Shown piece after piece: positions 32,037 through 42,149 of a DNA stretch of 64,000 nucleotides. The notes below the pieces were generated by a model that was given only the letters and a program-made list of their open reading frames with translations, had not been told where the DNA came from and searched no databases. A program made the translations under genes and the position numbers. Within the stretch, counting starts at the first letter, position 1, and each line of letters opens with the position of its first letter. Origin of the DNA: Saccharina japonica (lineage: Eukaryota > Sar > Phaeophyceae > Laminariales > Laminariaceae); NCBI GenBank assembly GCA_008828725.1, contig MEHQ01003893.1:62001-126000 (forward strand), read 5' to 3'.

Positions 32037-32047
32037 GGCTCATAACC
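32037..32047 (-). promoter_or_regulatory. Primer-binding site (initiator tRNA-Met anticodon region)
   Basis: Minus-strand GGTTATGAGCC directly follows the LTR end. Its complement GGCTCATAACC is the anticodon stem-loop sequence (CAU anticodon) of initiator tRNA-Met in many eukaryotes. Copia-type elements such as Drosophila copia and yeast Ty5 prime from a half tRNA cut in this region, so the element is probably copia-related. The PBS reading is sequence-based; the class is inference. Confidence 0.65.
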
Positions 32048-32601
32048 TGAAAGAATGACGCGTGTGTCGAGGCTCTGTCTCTACGGAGAGAGAAGGCAGA
32101 GGTGGCATCGAAGTGTCTGTGAAGATCACTTGTGTAGAAGAAGAAAAGTCATAGTTTGAATAGGTGCTTATGTGGCCATAATGGAAAGAAGATTGACCTC
32201 AGGGAGATCAATGGAAATGGAAGAAGAGAAGAGAAGAAGAGGGAGGAGAGGAGTGGAGTAGAGTTGAGTAGAGAGTGATCGAGGTGGGCGATGCTTGCAC
32301 CTGATCATCCCGGTATAATGCCCATGCTACGGGCAGTTACATTCTACCGTATTTGGTACTGTTCCCTGTAATGTTCTCTACAACGTTATAGTAACGTTCT
32401 AGCAACGTTCTCAGCATCGTTCCTGATGAAGATGCTTGGGACAAACAATGTGGCGCACTACGAGTAAGACAAACTCGTTATCTATCCGCATATTTGCAAT
32501 AACCCGAATATCTAGACTAAGATACTCATATACTCGTATCAGTGCGTAGTGATTGTACATCACAATAGATACGTATGGATCTCAACGTCCATATGCTAAC
32601 A
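32048..32601 (-). repeat. LTR, right (5' LTR in element orientation)
   Basis: 554 bp, same ends as the left LTR and no indel between them. Expected to hold the element's promoter on the minus strand; no clear TATA could be singled out. Confidence 0.9.
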
Positions 32602-32745
32602 TACACATAGTGACTGTGCTGATTACTAATCCTAGAGAGATACTAATTATGTTGTCACAGACTGCGCGACAGATCAAAATCATCACAAAATAAACGTAAA
32701 TTAATGGGTAAAGCAAGTGTAATGCCAACGTGCCGGGTACGAGAA
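32602..32745 (+). repeat. Tail repeat T1, right part
   Basis: Starts with the second TACAC and continues AGTGACTGTG, ATTACTAATCCTAGAGAGAT, then ATTAATGGGTAAA and GCCAACGTGCCGGGTACGAG. These marks recur in the other tail copies. Two tails bracket the non-LTR relic in each composite block, like repeated 3' ends of a retroelement family. Confidence 0.6.
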
Positions 32746-33309
32746 CACAACGACACGAGCCAAACCAAAACAATGAATAACAAGACAATAAAACAAAATA
32801 AGTTATGAAATGAAATATCACACAAATCACGCTGGAAGACAGAATCGCTCCTATTTAACTGAAGAAAAGCATACGTGGCCAAGAGGATCAGACAACTGCT
32901 GCAAGGGCGAAGCAACACGAAGAATAAGAGGAAGACGCCGGCAAAGGAAGGCCGGGGGGAAAGGAGACACAGGGAGAAACGAGGCAAAAAGCAAGAAAGA
33001 ACACACAAGAGAAAAGGGAGAAAAATAGTTATCAAGGCGGTAATGGTAACATCACCGAGTTCCAGTCCCTTCTATGAAAACGATACGGGGACCATGCCAC
33101 ACCTTCTGCCTTCTCCTTCTCACTCTGGTATCAAGAGTCCGACTACCGCTGCCGAGCCCCCCCAGTGCTTAACTTAACCAGAAACAAACAAACTAACTAA
33201 CTAAAACAAGTAATAGGATTCAAGGGCTATACAATCGTCGAACTGATACCTTGCCACATGATCTACGATTTCGTTTATAAATTCGTCGACAGCTGTATCA
33301 GTACGGATG

Positions 33310-34560
33310 CCATTCCCTTTTCGCCTCTCTCGTCGTCCTTTCCTGCATGCCGTAGCCAGCTCCTCTCCGCTTCACCCTGTGCCACCTCGACATGAAATGC
33401 TCCGCCCCTCCAACGTCCCCCCGATACCACTTCCCACTCTTAACGGATGCAACACCGTCTCTACTCCGACCCGCGAACGGGAGCTTTCTGTGGAGACCTC
33501 TGTCCCTTGAAAAATACTAAGGTCATCTGCTAGATATTGCGCCCACAGTTCGTTTCTGGTCGGCCAGGTTTCTGGAATTCCACACTAACGATCGTCCCAT
33601 ACAACCCATCCGCCGGGTCAGCCGCTGATTGGTCGTTTCGCTGAACGCCCCCCGCAAAGAGGAGGCGGCGTTTGTGGATAGCCTTCTCAATGCTCTCGCA
33701 TTGTTCCTTCTTGAAAGCCTCGGCGTACGACATGAGATAGTCGGTGCGTTGTCTGCGCTGGAACACAATGATCCGTAGGAAGAAATAGTGGTGTGCCGTT
33801 CGGAGTTCAGCGAAGCGCCCCTGGCCAAGGGTCCACCTCACACACCCGTACAGCAGTGTCTCCATCTCCTCGGCCTTTAGCATGCGCTCATTTTCAGTGA
33901 ACGGGGCATCCTCCATATCCTACGACTCCCGCTTGAAGCGACTGTTGCATGCCCTACCGAGTCGGATCCGTCTTTTGATCTCTGACATAGTGTCCGCGCT
34001 TGCGACAAGACCCCCACGTACGAAAACTGCATCGTATGTTATATACTTCTGACCAGCTGGGTCGATGACGAGCGGTGAAGTCCGGAGTGCCTGGGTTCGG
34101 GTCCACTGCAGCATTGTCTCCATTTTAGTTTCAGATACGGTAAGACCTGCTTAGAAAACGGTCACAATGACCTGTCATTGTCTTCGAAAGCCCTTCGTCC
34201 GAGACATAATGCGGGCGTAGTCGGCATACAGCATACCCCATACTGTCCTACGTACACGTGCTAGTAGGTTACCCTTCCCCCCGTCCTCCGCGAGGTCCTC
34301 CTCGAGGTGAATCGAGTCTCTCAAGGGTGTCTGGTTCCCCACTGAAGCGATTCGTACGGCGTGTATCACAGCAGCGAAGACATTTAGTTGAAGTGGCGAC
34401 AGCATACATTAAGAGTGCTCACCGTCATTCGTACGCACGCGAGCTCGAATGCCATCATCGTGGAATTGGCGAAGAACGGTGAACATATTCTCTGGTACGC
34501 CGAAGCGTTGACAATCACATATCTACTTCAAACATTATACGTACAGGAAGTATATATAAC
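33310..34560 (-). pseudogene. Non-LTR (LINE-type) reverse transcriptase relic, copy A
   Basis: Minus-strand pieces in several frames, in order from 34560 down: RT region with LSPLQLNVFAAVIH; the catalytic box read as YADY (34217-34228) in place of YADD; ETMLQWTRTQALRTSPLVI; EIKRRIRLGRAC; LLYGCVRWTLGQGRFAEL; and QRRQRTDYLMSYAEAFKK. Farther down, a shifted frame gives SGKWYRGDVGGAEHFMSRWH. This order is typical of C-terminal RT parts of LINE elements. Frameshifts and the lost aspartate make it inactive. The 5' part with endonuclease is absent. Confidence 0.7.
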
Positions 34561-34934
34561 AAATCCACCCACGGACAGAGTAGTACTAATACCACGTTGT
34601 AGTCTACTACTACCGCTGTACTAAGAATACTAGTAATACTCTATTTGGTTTTCTCCCCGCCGTCCTATGTCGGTGTCTTTCTCTTCCTCTCCGTGTTGCT
34701 TTACTCGTGAAGCAGTTATCTGTCCTTCTTGGGCACGTGTGCTTTTAATATTTCAACAGGACCGGCAAGAGTTAGATGTCGCCAGTTAGATTGGGAGTAC
34801 TCTGAAGTAGTATACGGATGTTAACGTGGGATTGCCGTTGAAGCAGCCCCGGAGGACTTCCCCCTCTCCACACCCCTTCTCCGGGCGGGTGGTAGCGCAT
34901 TGATATCATACAATTTCGAAAGCAGAGTGCAAAA
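34561..34934. other. Shared spacer between LINE relic and tail repeat
   Basis: Parallel to 52346-52765. It has a pyrimidine-rich stretch and GGAGGACTTCCCCCTCTCCACACC. No gene seen. Confidence 0.4.
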
Positions 34935-35075
34935 AACGTCGTACCCGTTCTCTCTACCCAACTACACCATCATTCCACCCGGTCACAGAGTGTGAGACAG
35001 AGAATACAAACACTAAACTCACGCAAATGAATGGGTAAATCACGTGAAATGCCAACGTACCGGGTATCAGGCGAA
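34935..35075 (+). repeat. Tail repeat T2
   Basis: CCCGTTCTCTCTACCCAACT, then GTGAAATGCCAACGTACCGG. Lacks the ATTACTAATCC stretch present in T1 and T4. Confidence 0.55.
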
Positions 35076-35281
35076 TCACCATCAAATGGCGAGGCACCTT
35101 GCCGACACAGATACGACAGACACTGCTGCGGTAGCGAATAACAGATGCGTGGCTCTGGTCGGTGCTCCTTGCTGAAAACAAGACCCAATGATATACCGTA
35201 TCAGAGGTACCTGGCACAACTTACCCGCTGGTGACTTGCAGTCGATTCGCCTGTTATATGCAAACGCAGAGATGAAAACGC

Positions 35282-35597
35282 GGAGTACATCATACAGTCA
35301 GTTAGCTCGGACCTTTAAGGCATGATTTTGGCCTAAAAAGTGCGTACATGTGGTCCGCATATTGTAATTGTGGTCCGCGCTCGGAATATTCTCGCAATTT
35401 TCTCGCTAGATTCTAAAGCGGAGCAGCCGCGTTTCTCGCCCGGTTCTGGTCCGGTTTGGGTTGGGGTTGGGGGTTGGGTTGGGTCTACGCCCGTACCTTG
35501 ATCCCACCAGGAACGGCTTCCTAGTTCGCAAAGTAATGCGAGAAGTAAACAGCCCGCCTCTAGGAAGACCCGAGCTAACGAATTGTATATGGGGCTC
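35282..35597. mobile_element. 316-bp TIR element with 7-bp target duplication
   Basis: AAAACGC is on both sides (35275-35281 and 35598-35604) and single at the sister empty site (53465-53471). The ends are imperfect inverted repeats sharing GTTAGCTCGG about 19 bp from each border (35299-35313 region and 35568-35580 region). Nonautonomous. It carries the G-rich tract at 35453-35483. Confidence 0.65.
35453..35483 (+). other. G-quadruplex-type tract
   Basis: Five runs of 3-5 G separated by TT (GGG TT GGGG TT GGGGG TT GGG TT GGG). This satisfies the usual quadruplex rule. It resembles TTGGGG telomere repeats but is irregular and internal. Confidence 0.7.
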
Positions 35598-35687
35598 AAA
35601 ACGCGACACAACTGCAACAACCTCATCTACGTACAGCACAGTATGTACTAGTACATTGTATGGTGCAGACAGAACTCCAATAGCCAC

Positions 35688-36206
35688 CAGGACATTAATT
35701 AGTGGTTAGGCGTCTGTTGCGCGCAGCGCAAAAGGCGCTGAAGCCCCCGTAGGGCCCCCCCGAGCGCACCCGGAGGCCGCCGCCGGAAGCGAAAAAAATG
35801 CGATCTATGCGCGGTTATACGCCTCAAAACTAATACAAAAGCCTTGAAAATTAGATTTGGCTACGGCGAAATAGAAACACGTGCCTCAAGTAGAGTAAGA
35901 GCCTACGGCGAATAGCAAAAAGTGCCCAATTTTAGTTTCAGACTATGGCGAACAGGACAAGGGGTCTAAAATATTTTAAAATACGACTAATTACCAAGAA
36001 TAAAAGTTCCGTGAAAATATTTATCACCTTCGGCGGGAAATAAACGCGCAACAAAATTTGGAGCCTACGGCGAAGAAAGTTTCGCCCCCAAAACTGCATG
36101 TTGCTCTGCGCGCAACCAGCCTCGCGACAATTGTTGCGCAAAACGGTTTTTTATTTCGACCAAATGTTGCGCCAGCGCAACAGCGCAACACCTAATGAAT
36201 GCCCTG
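35688..36206. mobile_element. hAT-like MITE, 519 bp
   Basis: Left end CAGGACATTAATTAG and right end CTAATGAATGCCCTG are inverted repeats of about 15 bp with two mismatches. Flanks ATAGCCAC (35680-35687) and GTAGCCAC (36207-36214) are an 8-bp duplication with one mismatch; the empty site is 53575-53582. CTACGGCGAA occurs repeatedly inside (for example 35862, 35902, 36063), and GCGC-rich subterminal sequence marks both ends. No coding capacity. Confidence 0.75.
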
Positions 36207-36283
36207 GTAGCCACCAGTTAGTTAACGGGGGACTCCATCGCGTACAGCAGCAGTTGGTGAGTGGATATCCACGGTCGTATTAA

Positions 36284-36593
36284 GTAGTTCAGTTTGCACA
36301 TTGATTCACTTCATTTTATTTCATCCGTACGCGTTCTTTGTCTCGTGTGTTTTACATAAATAAAGCGTCTCTTTCCGGCCCATTTTTTTTTCAAGTGTTA
36401 TTAATAGGTTTTTTATACATTTATTGCTGCCCGAAGGCTCTAGCACCTTTTTTGTGTGATCATGGAATGTATTTTGCAAGAGTAAATGTGAGAAGAACAA
36501 CATTAACATTGTACTCGTGTTAAATATAAAAAATAGGTGTACGACACCGGTATTTTTTATTTTAGACGTACGAGTAGGTAAATATTGTTCCAC
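36284..36593. mobile_element. 310-bp insert flanked by TTAA
   Basis: TTAA is at 36280-36283 and 36594-36597, but only once in the sister block (53662-53665). TTAA duplication is the piggyBac pattern, but inverted ends are not convincing (GTAGTTCAG against GTGGAACAA). It includes a T-run at 36381-36391. Confidence 0.45.
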
Positions 36594-36949
36594 TTAAATG
36601 ATTATTACCAGTGATACTACTATTCAATACTACTTGCTGTATACAGAGCACTGCTTTTTTAATATTGACCCTGCTCACTACTATACAGTACCGGACACTT
36701 ACTAGGAAACAGGCTCACAAGAAGGCCAGGCTGACATTGAGAGAAATAAGAAACTCGCGAGTCACTATCTTGAAATTAGTGTGCAATGCACCCTCATTCA
36801 AACAAGAAATCCAGCCTGGACCATAATTTTGCATCTTACTACGAGTAAGTGCCGTGTACTGCTGGACTCCTACTACAGACCCTTTTGCGATGTCAATTCA
36901 ACACTATTTTATTCTCGTAATATTCGGTACAGCAGTTCGACACGAGTCG

Positions 36950-37125
36950 ACGAGGGAAGAAAGTGCTGAAACCTTCTCGCGACTTAAATGCAAGGCACGT
37001 ACTCGTACCATAGAGTGGGAAGGGAGGAGAAGAGCCTACTTAGTGACCCAAACTCTGAGTGACTACTAAAAAAGGAGAGAGAAAAGAAGGGCGGAGATAA
37101 TAAATGGGATGGAAAAAAAAGAAGA
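36950..37125 (+). repeat. R retroposon-like repeat, copy 3
   Basis: GTCGACGAGGGAAGAAAGTG, then GAGAAGAGCCTACTTAGTG, then ATAAATGGGATGG followed by an interrupted A-rich tail. Shared by both composite blocks at the same place, so it predates their duplication. Confidence 0.6.
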
Positions 37126-37687
37126 AAAACAAAAACGTATTTCGTATTCATACGTGTATTCATACCGTCGCTCGCAGTTTGAGTACGATATACAAGGGAT
37201 CCCCTCCGCCGACGGCTGACGCCGCCCGCTACGCTCGTGCAAGGAAAGGGGCACAGCACAGGAGGCCCATCATGGTGTAGTCGAAGCACCGACTTGAACA
37301 TGCCAAGAGGTTCATGGTGCAGCGAAGAAACGGCGAACTTGACATATACATGGATTCAAAATGCATGCTTGGTATGCATTTTTTAGCTCCATGCTCCAGG
37401 ACGACAAAGAAATCTGCACGTTCGAAAGGGGAAGCGCAGCAACACGGCCCACGGCACGACCCTGTGTCGCCTGCTGTGGGGGGGTGATTTATGCGGTTTT
37501 CGTGATTATGTGTGGTAGTACAACCACAGCTATTAATAGTAGTATGTTATTACTACTTTGTACTTTGTATGCGAATTGCGCGAAAGAAACAAAGCACAGC
37601 ACCCAGCAGCACCAGCGCGGTCGTCAGGTTGTGAAGTTTGATACGACAAACAAAAAATGTACAAAACTCAGAAAGACGTACCAAAAC

Positions 37688-37730
37688 GTACTTGTACTTG
37701 TACTCGTACTCGCACTCGTACTCGTACTCG
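37688..37730 (+). repeat. Hexamer microsatellite (TACTCG/TACTTG)n
   Basis: About seven units of GTACTC with GTACTT and GCACTC variants. Read on the minus strand it gives a Tyr-Glu/Thr-Ser repeat that inflates short ORFs there. Confidence 0.9.
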
Positions 37731-37793
37731 AACAAAACGACAGGAGGAGCGAAAAACAAAAACGAAAAAGAAACGATCGAAAAACAATGAAAA

Positions 37794-38438
37794 TCAAGTG
37801 ACACGAAAAACTGATTTCGAAAAACAATCCCGACGGGCCGTTGTCTCACGGATGTGATGATTGCACGGCATTTTGATATTTTTGTTGGTACATCTGTCTC
37901 TTTGTGTCAGCCTGGACGTGCGCCGCCCACCCGCGATCACCTCGTCATCTATTCGGTCCGGGTCGAGCTCTACTGACTCTCTGGCCCAGTGAGCCCCGTG
38001 GCCCGCCTCGCGTGAAGCCCGGTGCTCACCGTGGCCCTTGTTCGCCCGCTCGAGAATAATGGTGTTCAACGCGCCTGGCTCTCTCTCTATAAGAATATGC
38101 GTTCGAAATAAGCACCGCTTGAATGTGTTTTTACTGTAAAACCGACCCTTATAATTTGGACATTGTGGATTCACACAGCAGTAGCACGGCAGACAAATCT
38201 TCTTCATGCTCCCTTCGTGTCTCGATGGACACACCACGCCTAGCCACGACAAAGGCGACCGCACCCCTTCTGACCTCCCCTCTACTGGCCAGCGCCCTCC
38301 GATATCCGTGACGGCGCCGGGCTCGCCCGCGCTGCCGTGCTCACTGTACACGCACGAACAAATGCAAAACCGAAAAAGCATAAAGACTCTCGCCAACAAA
38401 CAACGTATAGGAAACAAAGACAGATATGAACCTGGCAA
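37794..38438 (-). CDS. Hypothetical Cys-containing protein in the 1.3-kb insert
   Basis: 214 codons, the longest ORF of the window. An N-terminal hydrophobic part (YLSLFPIRCLLARVFMLF) is followed by a Gly/Arg-rich stretch, then CLPCYCCVNPQCPNYKGRFY, a C-x2-C-x1-C-x4-C cluster of the kind that can bind zinc, and a charged His/Arg/Glu-rich C-terminal half. No transposase catalytic motif or BED finger is recognisable. Being inside a likely mobile element, it may be an element protein. No second copy in the window tests it. Confidence 0.3.
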   Translation of the reverse strand: MPGSYLSLFPIRCLLARVFMLFRFCICSCVYSEHGSAGEPGAVTDIGGRWPVEGRSEGVRSPLSWLGVVCPSRHEGSMKKICLPCYCCVNPQCPNYKGRFYSKNTFKRCLFRTHILIEREPGALNTIILERANKGHGEHRASREAGHGAHWARESVELDPDRIDDEVIAGGRRTSRLTQRDRCTNKNIKMPCNHHIRETTARRDCFSKSVFRVT

Positions 38439-38700
38439 GTAATGGAAGGAGGCGGTGTCGACGTGGGAGCTCTGATAGGCTAGGGAGGGGCAATCCCTGA
38501 ACGAGATATTCGGAGGTATGTCTATATACCTGCGGTGACGTTTTGATGATGACTATTACGCGGGACCATCAACAATAGGGGACCTATTGAACATACAAAA
38601 TCCTTTTTATTTACCTGTTTTCACTATAGCAGTAATAGGTCCTAATTACTATGGTCCCCTTTGATATTAACATCAAATGACTCGCTATTTACGTTTCATT

Positions 38701-38858
38701 GGTTGCCTCACCCAATGTATTCGTTATCAACGTCAGCTCCTTGACGATACGACCGACGTAGGGGAACCGATTCGCCAGAGTGTAGCTGATGAGCGTCATG
38801 CAGAGCGACTGGATGGCCACGAACAAGGCGGGGGATTTGCGCACGGCGTCTAGTAGCT
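38701..38858 (-). pseudogene. Conserved hydrophobic peptide fragment, copy 1
   Basis: Minus frame reads LLDAVRKSPALFVAIQSL, CMTLISYTLANRFPYVGRIV, KELTLITNTLGEAT. The copy at 54421-54571 keeps the frame over about 50 codons with replacements such as ISYTLANRF to NSYTLVSLF. It looks like a membrane-helix segment of a larger protein, or one exon. No family recognised. It lies at the junction of composite block A and the array. Confidence 0.4.
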
Positions 38859-40191
38859 ATAAATTTTCGAGCCGATGTTTTAACTACAGTAGGTAAATTG
38901 AACAAAACAAGATCTTGGAGAATATGATATCGGCAATTGTTTAGCGAAAAGGACCAACGAAAGGCTTGCGTTCCACATACTTAGAAGCGTCATTTCCCAA
39001 GTGCAGGCAAATGCTTTAGTGCCCCTATGACAACTAGAGTTACAGCGTTCCCAACGACAGCCTCGTGGACGGGACCATGGCAGCCCCATGTTACGTATGC
39101 AGGCCTTAAATGGCCACGCTCGGGCTTGCGTGCGTTAGCTTTTTGTAATAACGATGGGTTTTGTTATCATCGCTATATTTTAAACTTGACGATGAGGGCA
39201 TGGCCGGCGTGAATCGTAACGTGAACAATGTGCATGTTAGTGATTCTGAAGTTGCATCTCTCAGCAGGTATTTTGGTGAGCATGCAGTATCTGCTTGTTG
39301 TTTCGTTTTGACATGATCTTCACTAGAACAGTTGCGAGCACAAACAAAGGCGACGCCCACAGGTCGTTTAAGGCGCGTTGCGACGCCCACAGGTCGTTTA
39401 AGGCGCGTTGATACAAAACCTACTAACCGTCTGATTATAACCGTCTGATGATAACCGTCTGATTATGTGCGTGGAGCACCCACGACAGACCGCCAAAGCC
39501 GAAGATGGCAATTAGCATTGTGGTGCATATTCCTGAACGAACGTGAACGTCAATTACCAAGGATCGATAAATCAAATGGGCATGCATATATTTCGGAGGC
39601 GTTGTTATCGACAGTGAAAATCGCAACGCTACGGGCGTCGATGTCTCTTAACATGCGTCCACATTACACACTGATGACACAGACTCGATGACGGTCTTTC
39701 TGATTTTTTAAGCATTTCAGATAAGGTACAGATGCTTAGATTAGACAACTCGTTTGCGTCTAGCAACGTATATTGTTCGCCCCACGTTCGACAGGCCTTG
39801 TATGGCATCATGATTGTTTGAGATCCTGTCTCCAAGTGTTGTGCGCAGTCGACTTCACCCAGCCCAAAGCTACGTGAAGTACGGCAGGCGGGAGGATATT
39901 GACGACACCAGAGGTGCCGTGCGCTGGATATGCAGCGTTGTAGACGGTATACGTGTTTTGACAACTTGTTTGTGGCACAGCAATCTCGTCTATAGCATAA
40001 CCACACTCCGTTGTGTTACGTTAACAATACCAACGTCTTCCCTCGCCGTTGAAGGCGACCTTGTACCATTTGCGAAAGCGTATGCCGAGCAAAGCGTTCA
40101 GTCTGTGGCGTTCTAACCCCGACTATAAACTGTTTGTTCAATGACGCGTTATTTTTATTATCACGCATGCCTACGTCAATATCGTCTTTAG

Positions 40192-40320
40192 ATGGCAGGA
40201 CTGATTGGGAAGACAAGCCATTTAAAACGATCACTCTTAATGACGGCGGCAACAAATGGAGACATCGAGTTCTTCAGGGCGGTGGTTACGTGCTTGAAGG
40301 AGCATTTAACATCCGAGCAG
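40192..40320 (+). CDS. Ankyrin-like exon, copy 7
   Basis: ATG after TTTAG. Head MAGLIGKTSHLKRS, then LLMTAATNGDIEFFRAVV and TCLKEHLTSEQ, donor CAG|GTACGT. The last 27 codons differ from copy 8 at only two residues, whereas the codons from about 8 to 16 differ almost completely. Confidence 0.75.
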
Positions 40321-42149
40321 GTACGTCTGAATCAGCCTTGTTTTTTTATCAGCCTTGTTTTTTTGTGTCGAACTCAAAAATAAACCCACATATGTATTGG
40401 GCAACATGTTCGATGCTGTGCTGGCTCTTAACCCAAATATCGTGGCAATACAATCTCGTTTTCGCTGTCTATTGTTGTATACCCACGACGTGGGACTGTC
40501 AATCGCGCGCACCTCCAATGTTTCTGTAAATCAGGCTTTAGGTAAGTGGTTGTTCGTAGAGGTGTCCCAGTAAAAATCTTTAGAAACCACAGGTGGACCT
40601 TCACCTCGGCATGCGTTCCATAGTTCCTGCACGGACAGCAATGGTTTCGCGACATATATTTTGCATCATTTCAATGGGCATATAAACCAAAATGGTGGGG
40701 GTATAAATCGCCAGTTTAATACATAGTGGTTGTCGTACACTGCCCTTGTGGTTCGAGCTTGTTGTAAATCGTGAAGGATTTCATGTGCCACTGGCCTAAA
40801 TTGTTTCATATATCACAAAATGTCATATACTGTTCGTTGTATACCTTTACATGCTCGGGTCGATATTTCAACCAGAGTGAACGAAACACGATTTGGAGAT
40901 TTTCATATCCGAAGATGATTGCCGAAAGCGACTAACAAAAGGCTTCCGCCGACATACTTAGCGCTGTCATTTTCCAAGCACGGGCCGTCGCTTCAGTGTT
41001 CCTATGAGCACTAACGTTCAATTGGTCGCATCGACAGCTTTGTGGACGGCACCATGGCAGGCCTTAGCAGCATGTGGACACCCTACGCACGAATATATGC
41101 TTTACGCGACCGCTCTCGGGCTTGTGTGCTGTTTGTATTTGTCAACGAGATGGGTATTCACGGCGTTCTGTTATCATCGCAATATTTCAGGCTTGACGTT
41201 GGGGGCATGGCCAGCGTGAATCGTAACGTCAACAAAACACCTACAGTACATGTGAAATGTTTCGAGGTTGCCCCCTCCCGTAGGTATTTCGATGACTATG
41301 CAATGGCTACTTTTTGTTTCGTTTCAAGATGGTCTGCACAACAATAGTTGCGCGCACAAACAAAGGCGACGTCCACAGGGCCTTTGGGGTGCCTCTATAC
41401 GAAATCTACCGACCGTCTGTGCGTGGAGCACCACGACACGACAGACCGGTGAAGCAGAAGACGGCAATTTGCATAGTGGTTCATATTCCTGCACGAACGT
41501 GAACGTCAAGGTAATCAAGGATCGATATATCAAGTTGGCAAGCATATAGTTCCAAGGCCTTGTTTTCGACAGTGATTATCGCAACGCTACGGGCGTTGAT
41601 GTCACTTAACATGCGCCGACATGACACACTGAGACACCCTCGTTTGGGGCCTTCCTGATGTCAAGCTTTTCAAATATGGTACAAATAACTAGTTTAGACA
41701 ACTCGTTTCCGTCTATGGCATAGCAATGCATATTGTTGGCCCCACGTTCGACCAGCCACGTATCGCATCGTAAACGCTTGATGTCCTGTCTTGAAGGTTT
41801 GTGTGCAGTTGACGTCACCCAGCCCAACGCCACCTGACGTTCTACAAGCGGGATGGTATTGACGATACCAGAGGTGCCATGCGCTGAAGATGCATCGTTG
41901 TGGACCGTGTTCGTTTCTGGAAGTTTATTTAGAGCACAGCAAACTCACGTATAAGAACCCACACCGCGTGGTTGTACGTTGATAAAACCAACGTCCTCCC
42001 TGGCCGTTGAAGGTGGCCTTGTATCATTTACGAACCCGTTCGTCGGGCAAAGCGTTCAATCTGTAGCGTTGTAACCCAGACTATAAACTATTCGTTCAAT
42101 GACGCGTTTTGTTTTTCCCTACGCATGGCTGCGTCTATACCGTCGTTAG

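Larger units (their letters stand above)
28783..32047 (-). other. Internal region of LTR element, noncoding
   Basis: The part next to the left LTR (28783-30060) is loosely periodic, with C-runs on the + strand every 260-360 bp and scattered TACTCGTAC motifs. The middle (30200-31020) is rich in TAGTCGTAG and GATGATG triplets that open several frames. From 31400 to 31830 CGTGAAA-type motifs recur (GCGTGAAG, GCGTGAAAC, GCGTGGAAGCGTGAAAG). No zinc knuckle, DTG, YxDD or integrase motif was found in any frame I read. Confidence 0.6.
28229..32601 (-). mobile_element. LTR retrotransposon, 4373 bp, nonautonomous, minus-oriented
   Basis: Two 554-bp LTRs with TG...CA ends enclose 3265 bp. It is flanked by a 5-bp TACAC duplication. 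Orientation is set by a primer-binding site next to the right LTR on the minus strand (32037-32047). No protease, integrase, reverse transcriptase or RNase H is recognisable inside; the longest internal ORFs are 172 and 122 codons and triplet-repeat-like. It therefore fits the large nonautonomous (LARD-like) type that relies on another element's enzymes. About 11 differences between LTRs (about 2%) suggest a fairly recent insertion. Confidence 0.9.
37193..38500. mobile_element. 1.3-kb insertion, hAT-like ends uncertain
   Basis: Absent from the sister block near 54247. Left end CAAGGGATCCCCTCC and right end, read inverted, TCAGGGATTGCCCCTCC are similar. ACGATATA (37185-37192) and ACGAGATA (38501-38508) could be a mutated 8-bp target duplication. 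About 20 bp at the right junction do not fit the sister block, so the exact end is doubtful. Contains the hexamer repeat at 37688 and the 214-codon ORF. Confidence 0.45.

Noticed and set aside
32655..33035. 126-codon minus ORF rich in Leu/Ser/Phe near the LINE relic
   Set aside because: The homologous copy at 50044-50367 has a different reading after an indel, and the product comes from a purine-rich + strand; likely non-coding 3' region of the element.
35453..35483. Interstitial telomere repeat
   Set aside because: Only five irregular G-runs with TT spacers inside a small transposon; no regular telomere unit.
39355..39480. Short direct repeats GACGCCCACAGGTCGTTTAAGG and CCGTCTGATTATAACCGTCTG as a CRISPR-like array
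   Set aside because: Two or three units only, without unique spacers of constant size; a local tandem slippage in block D.
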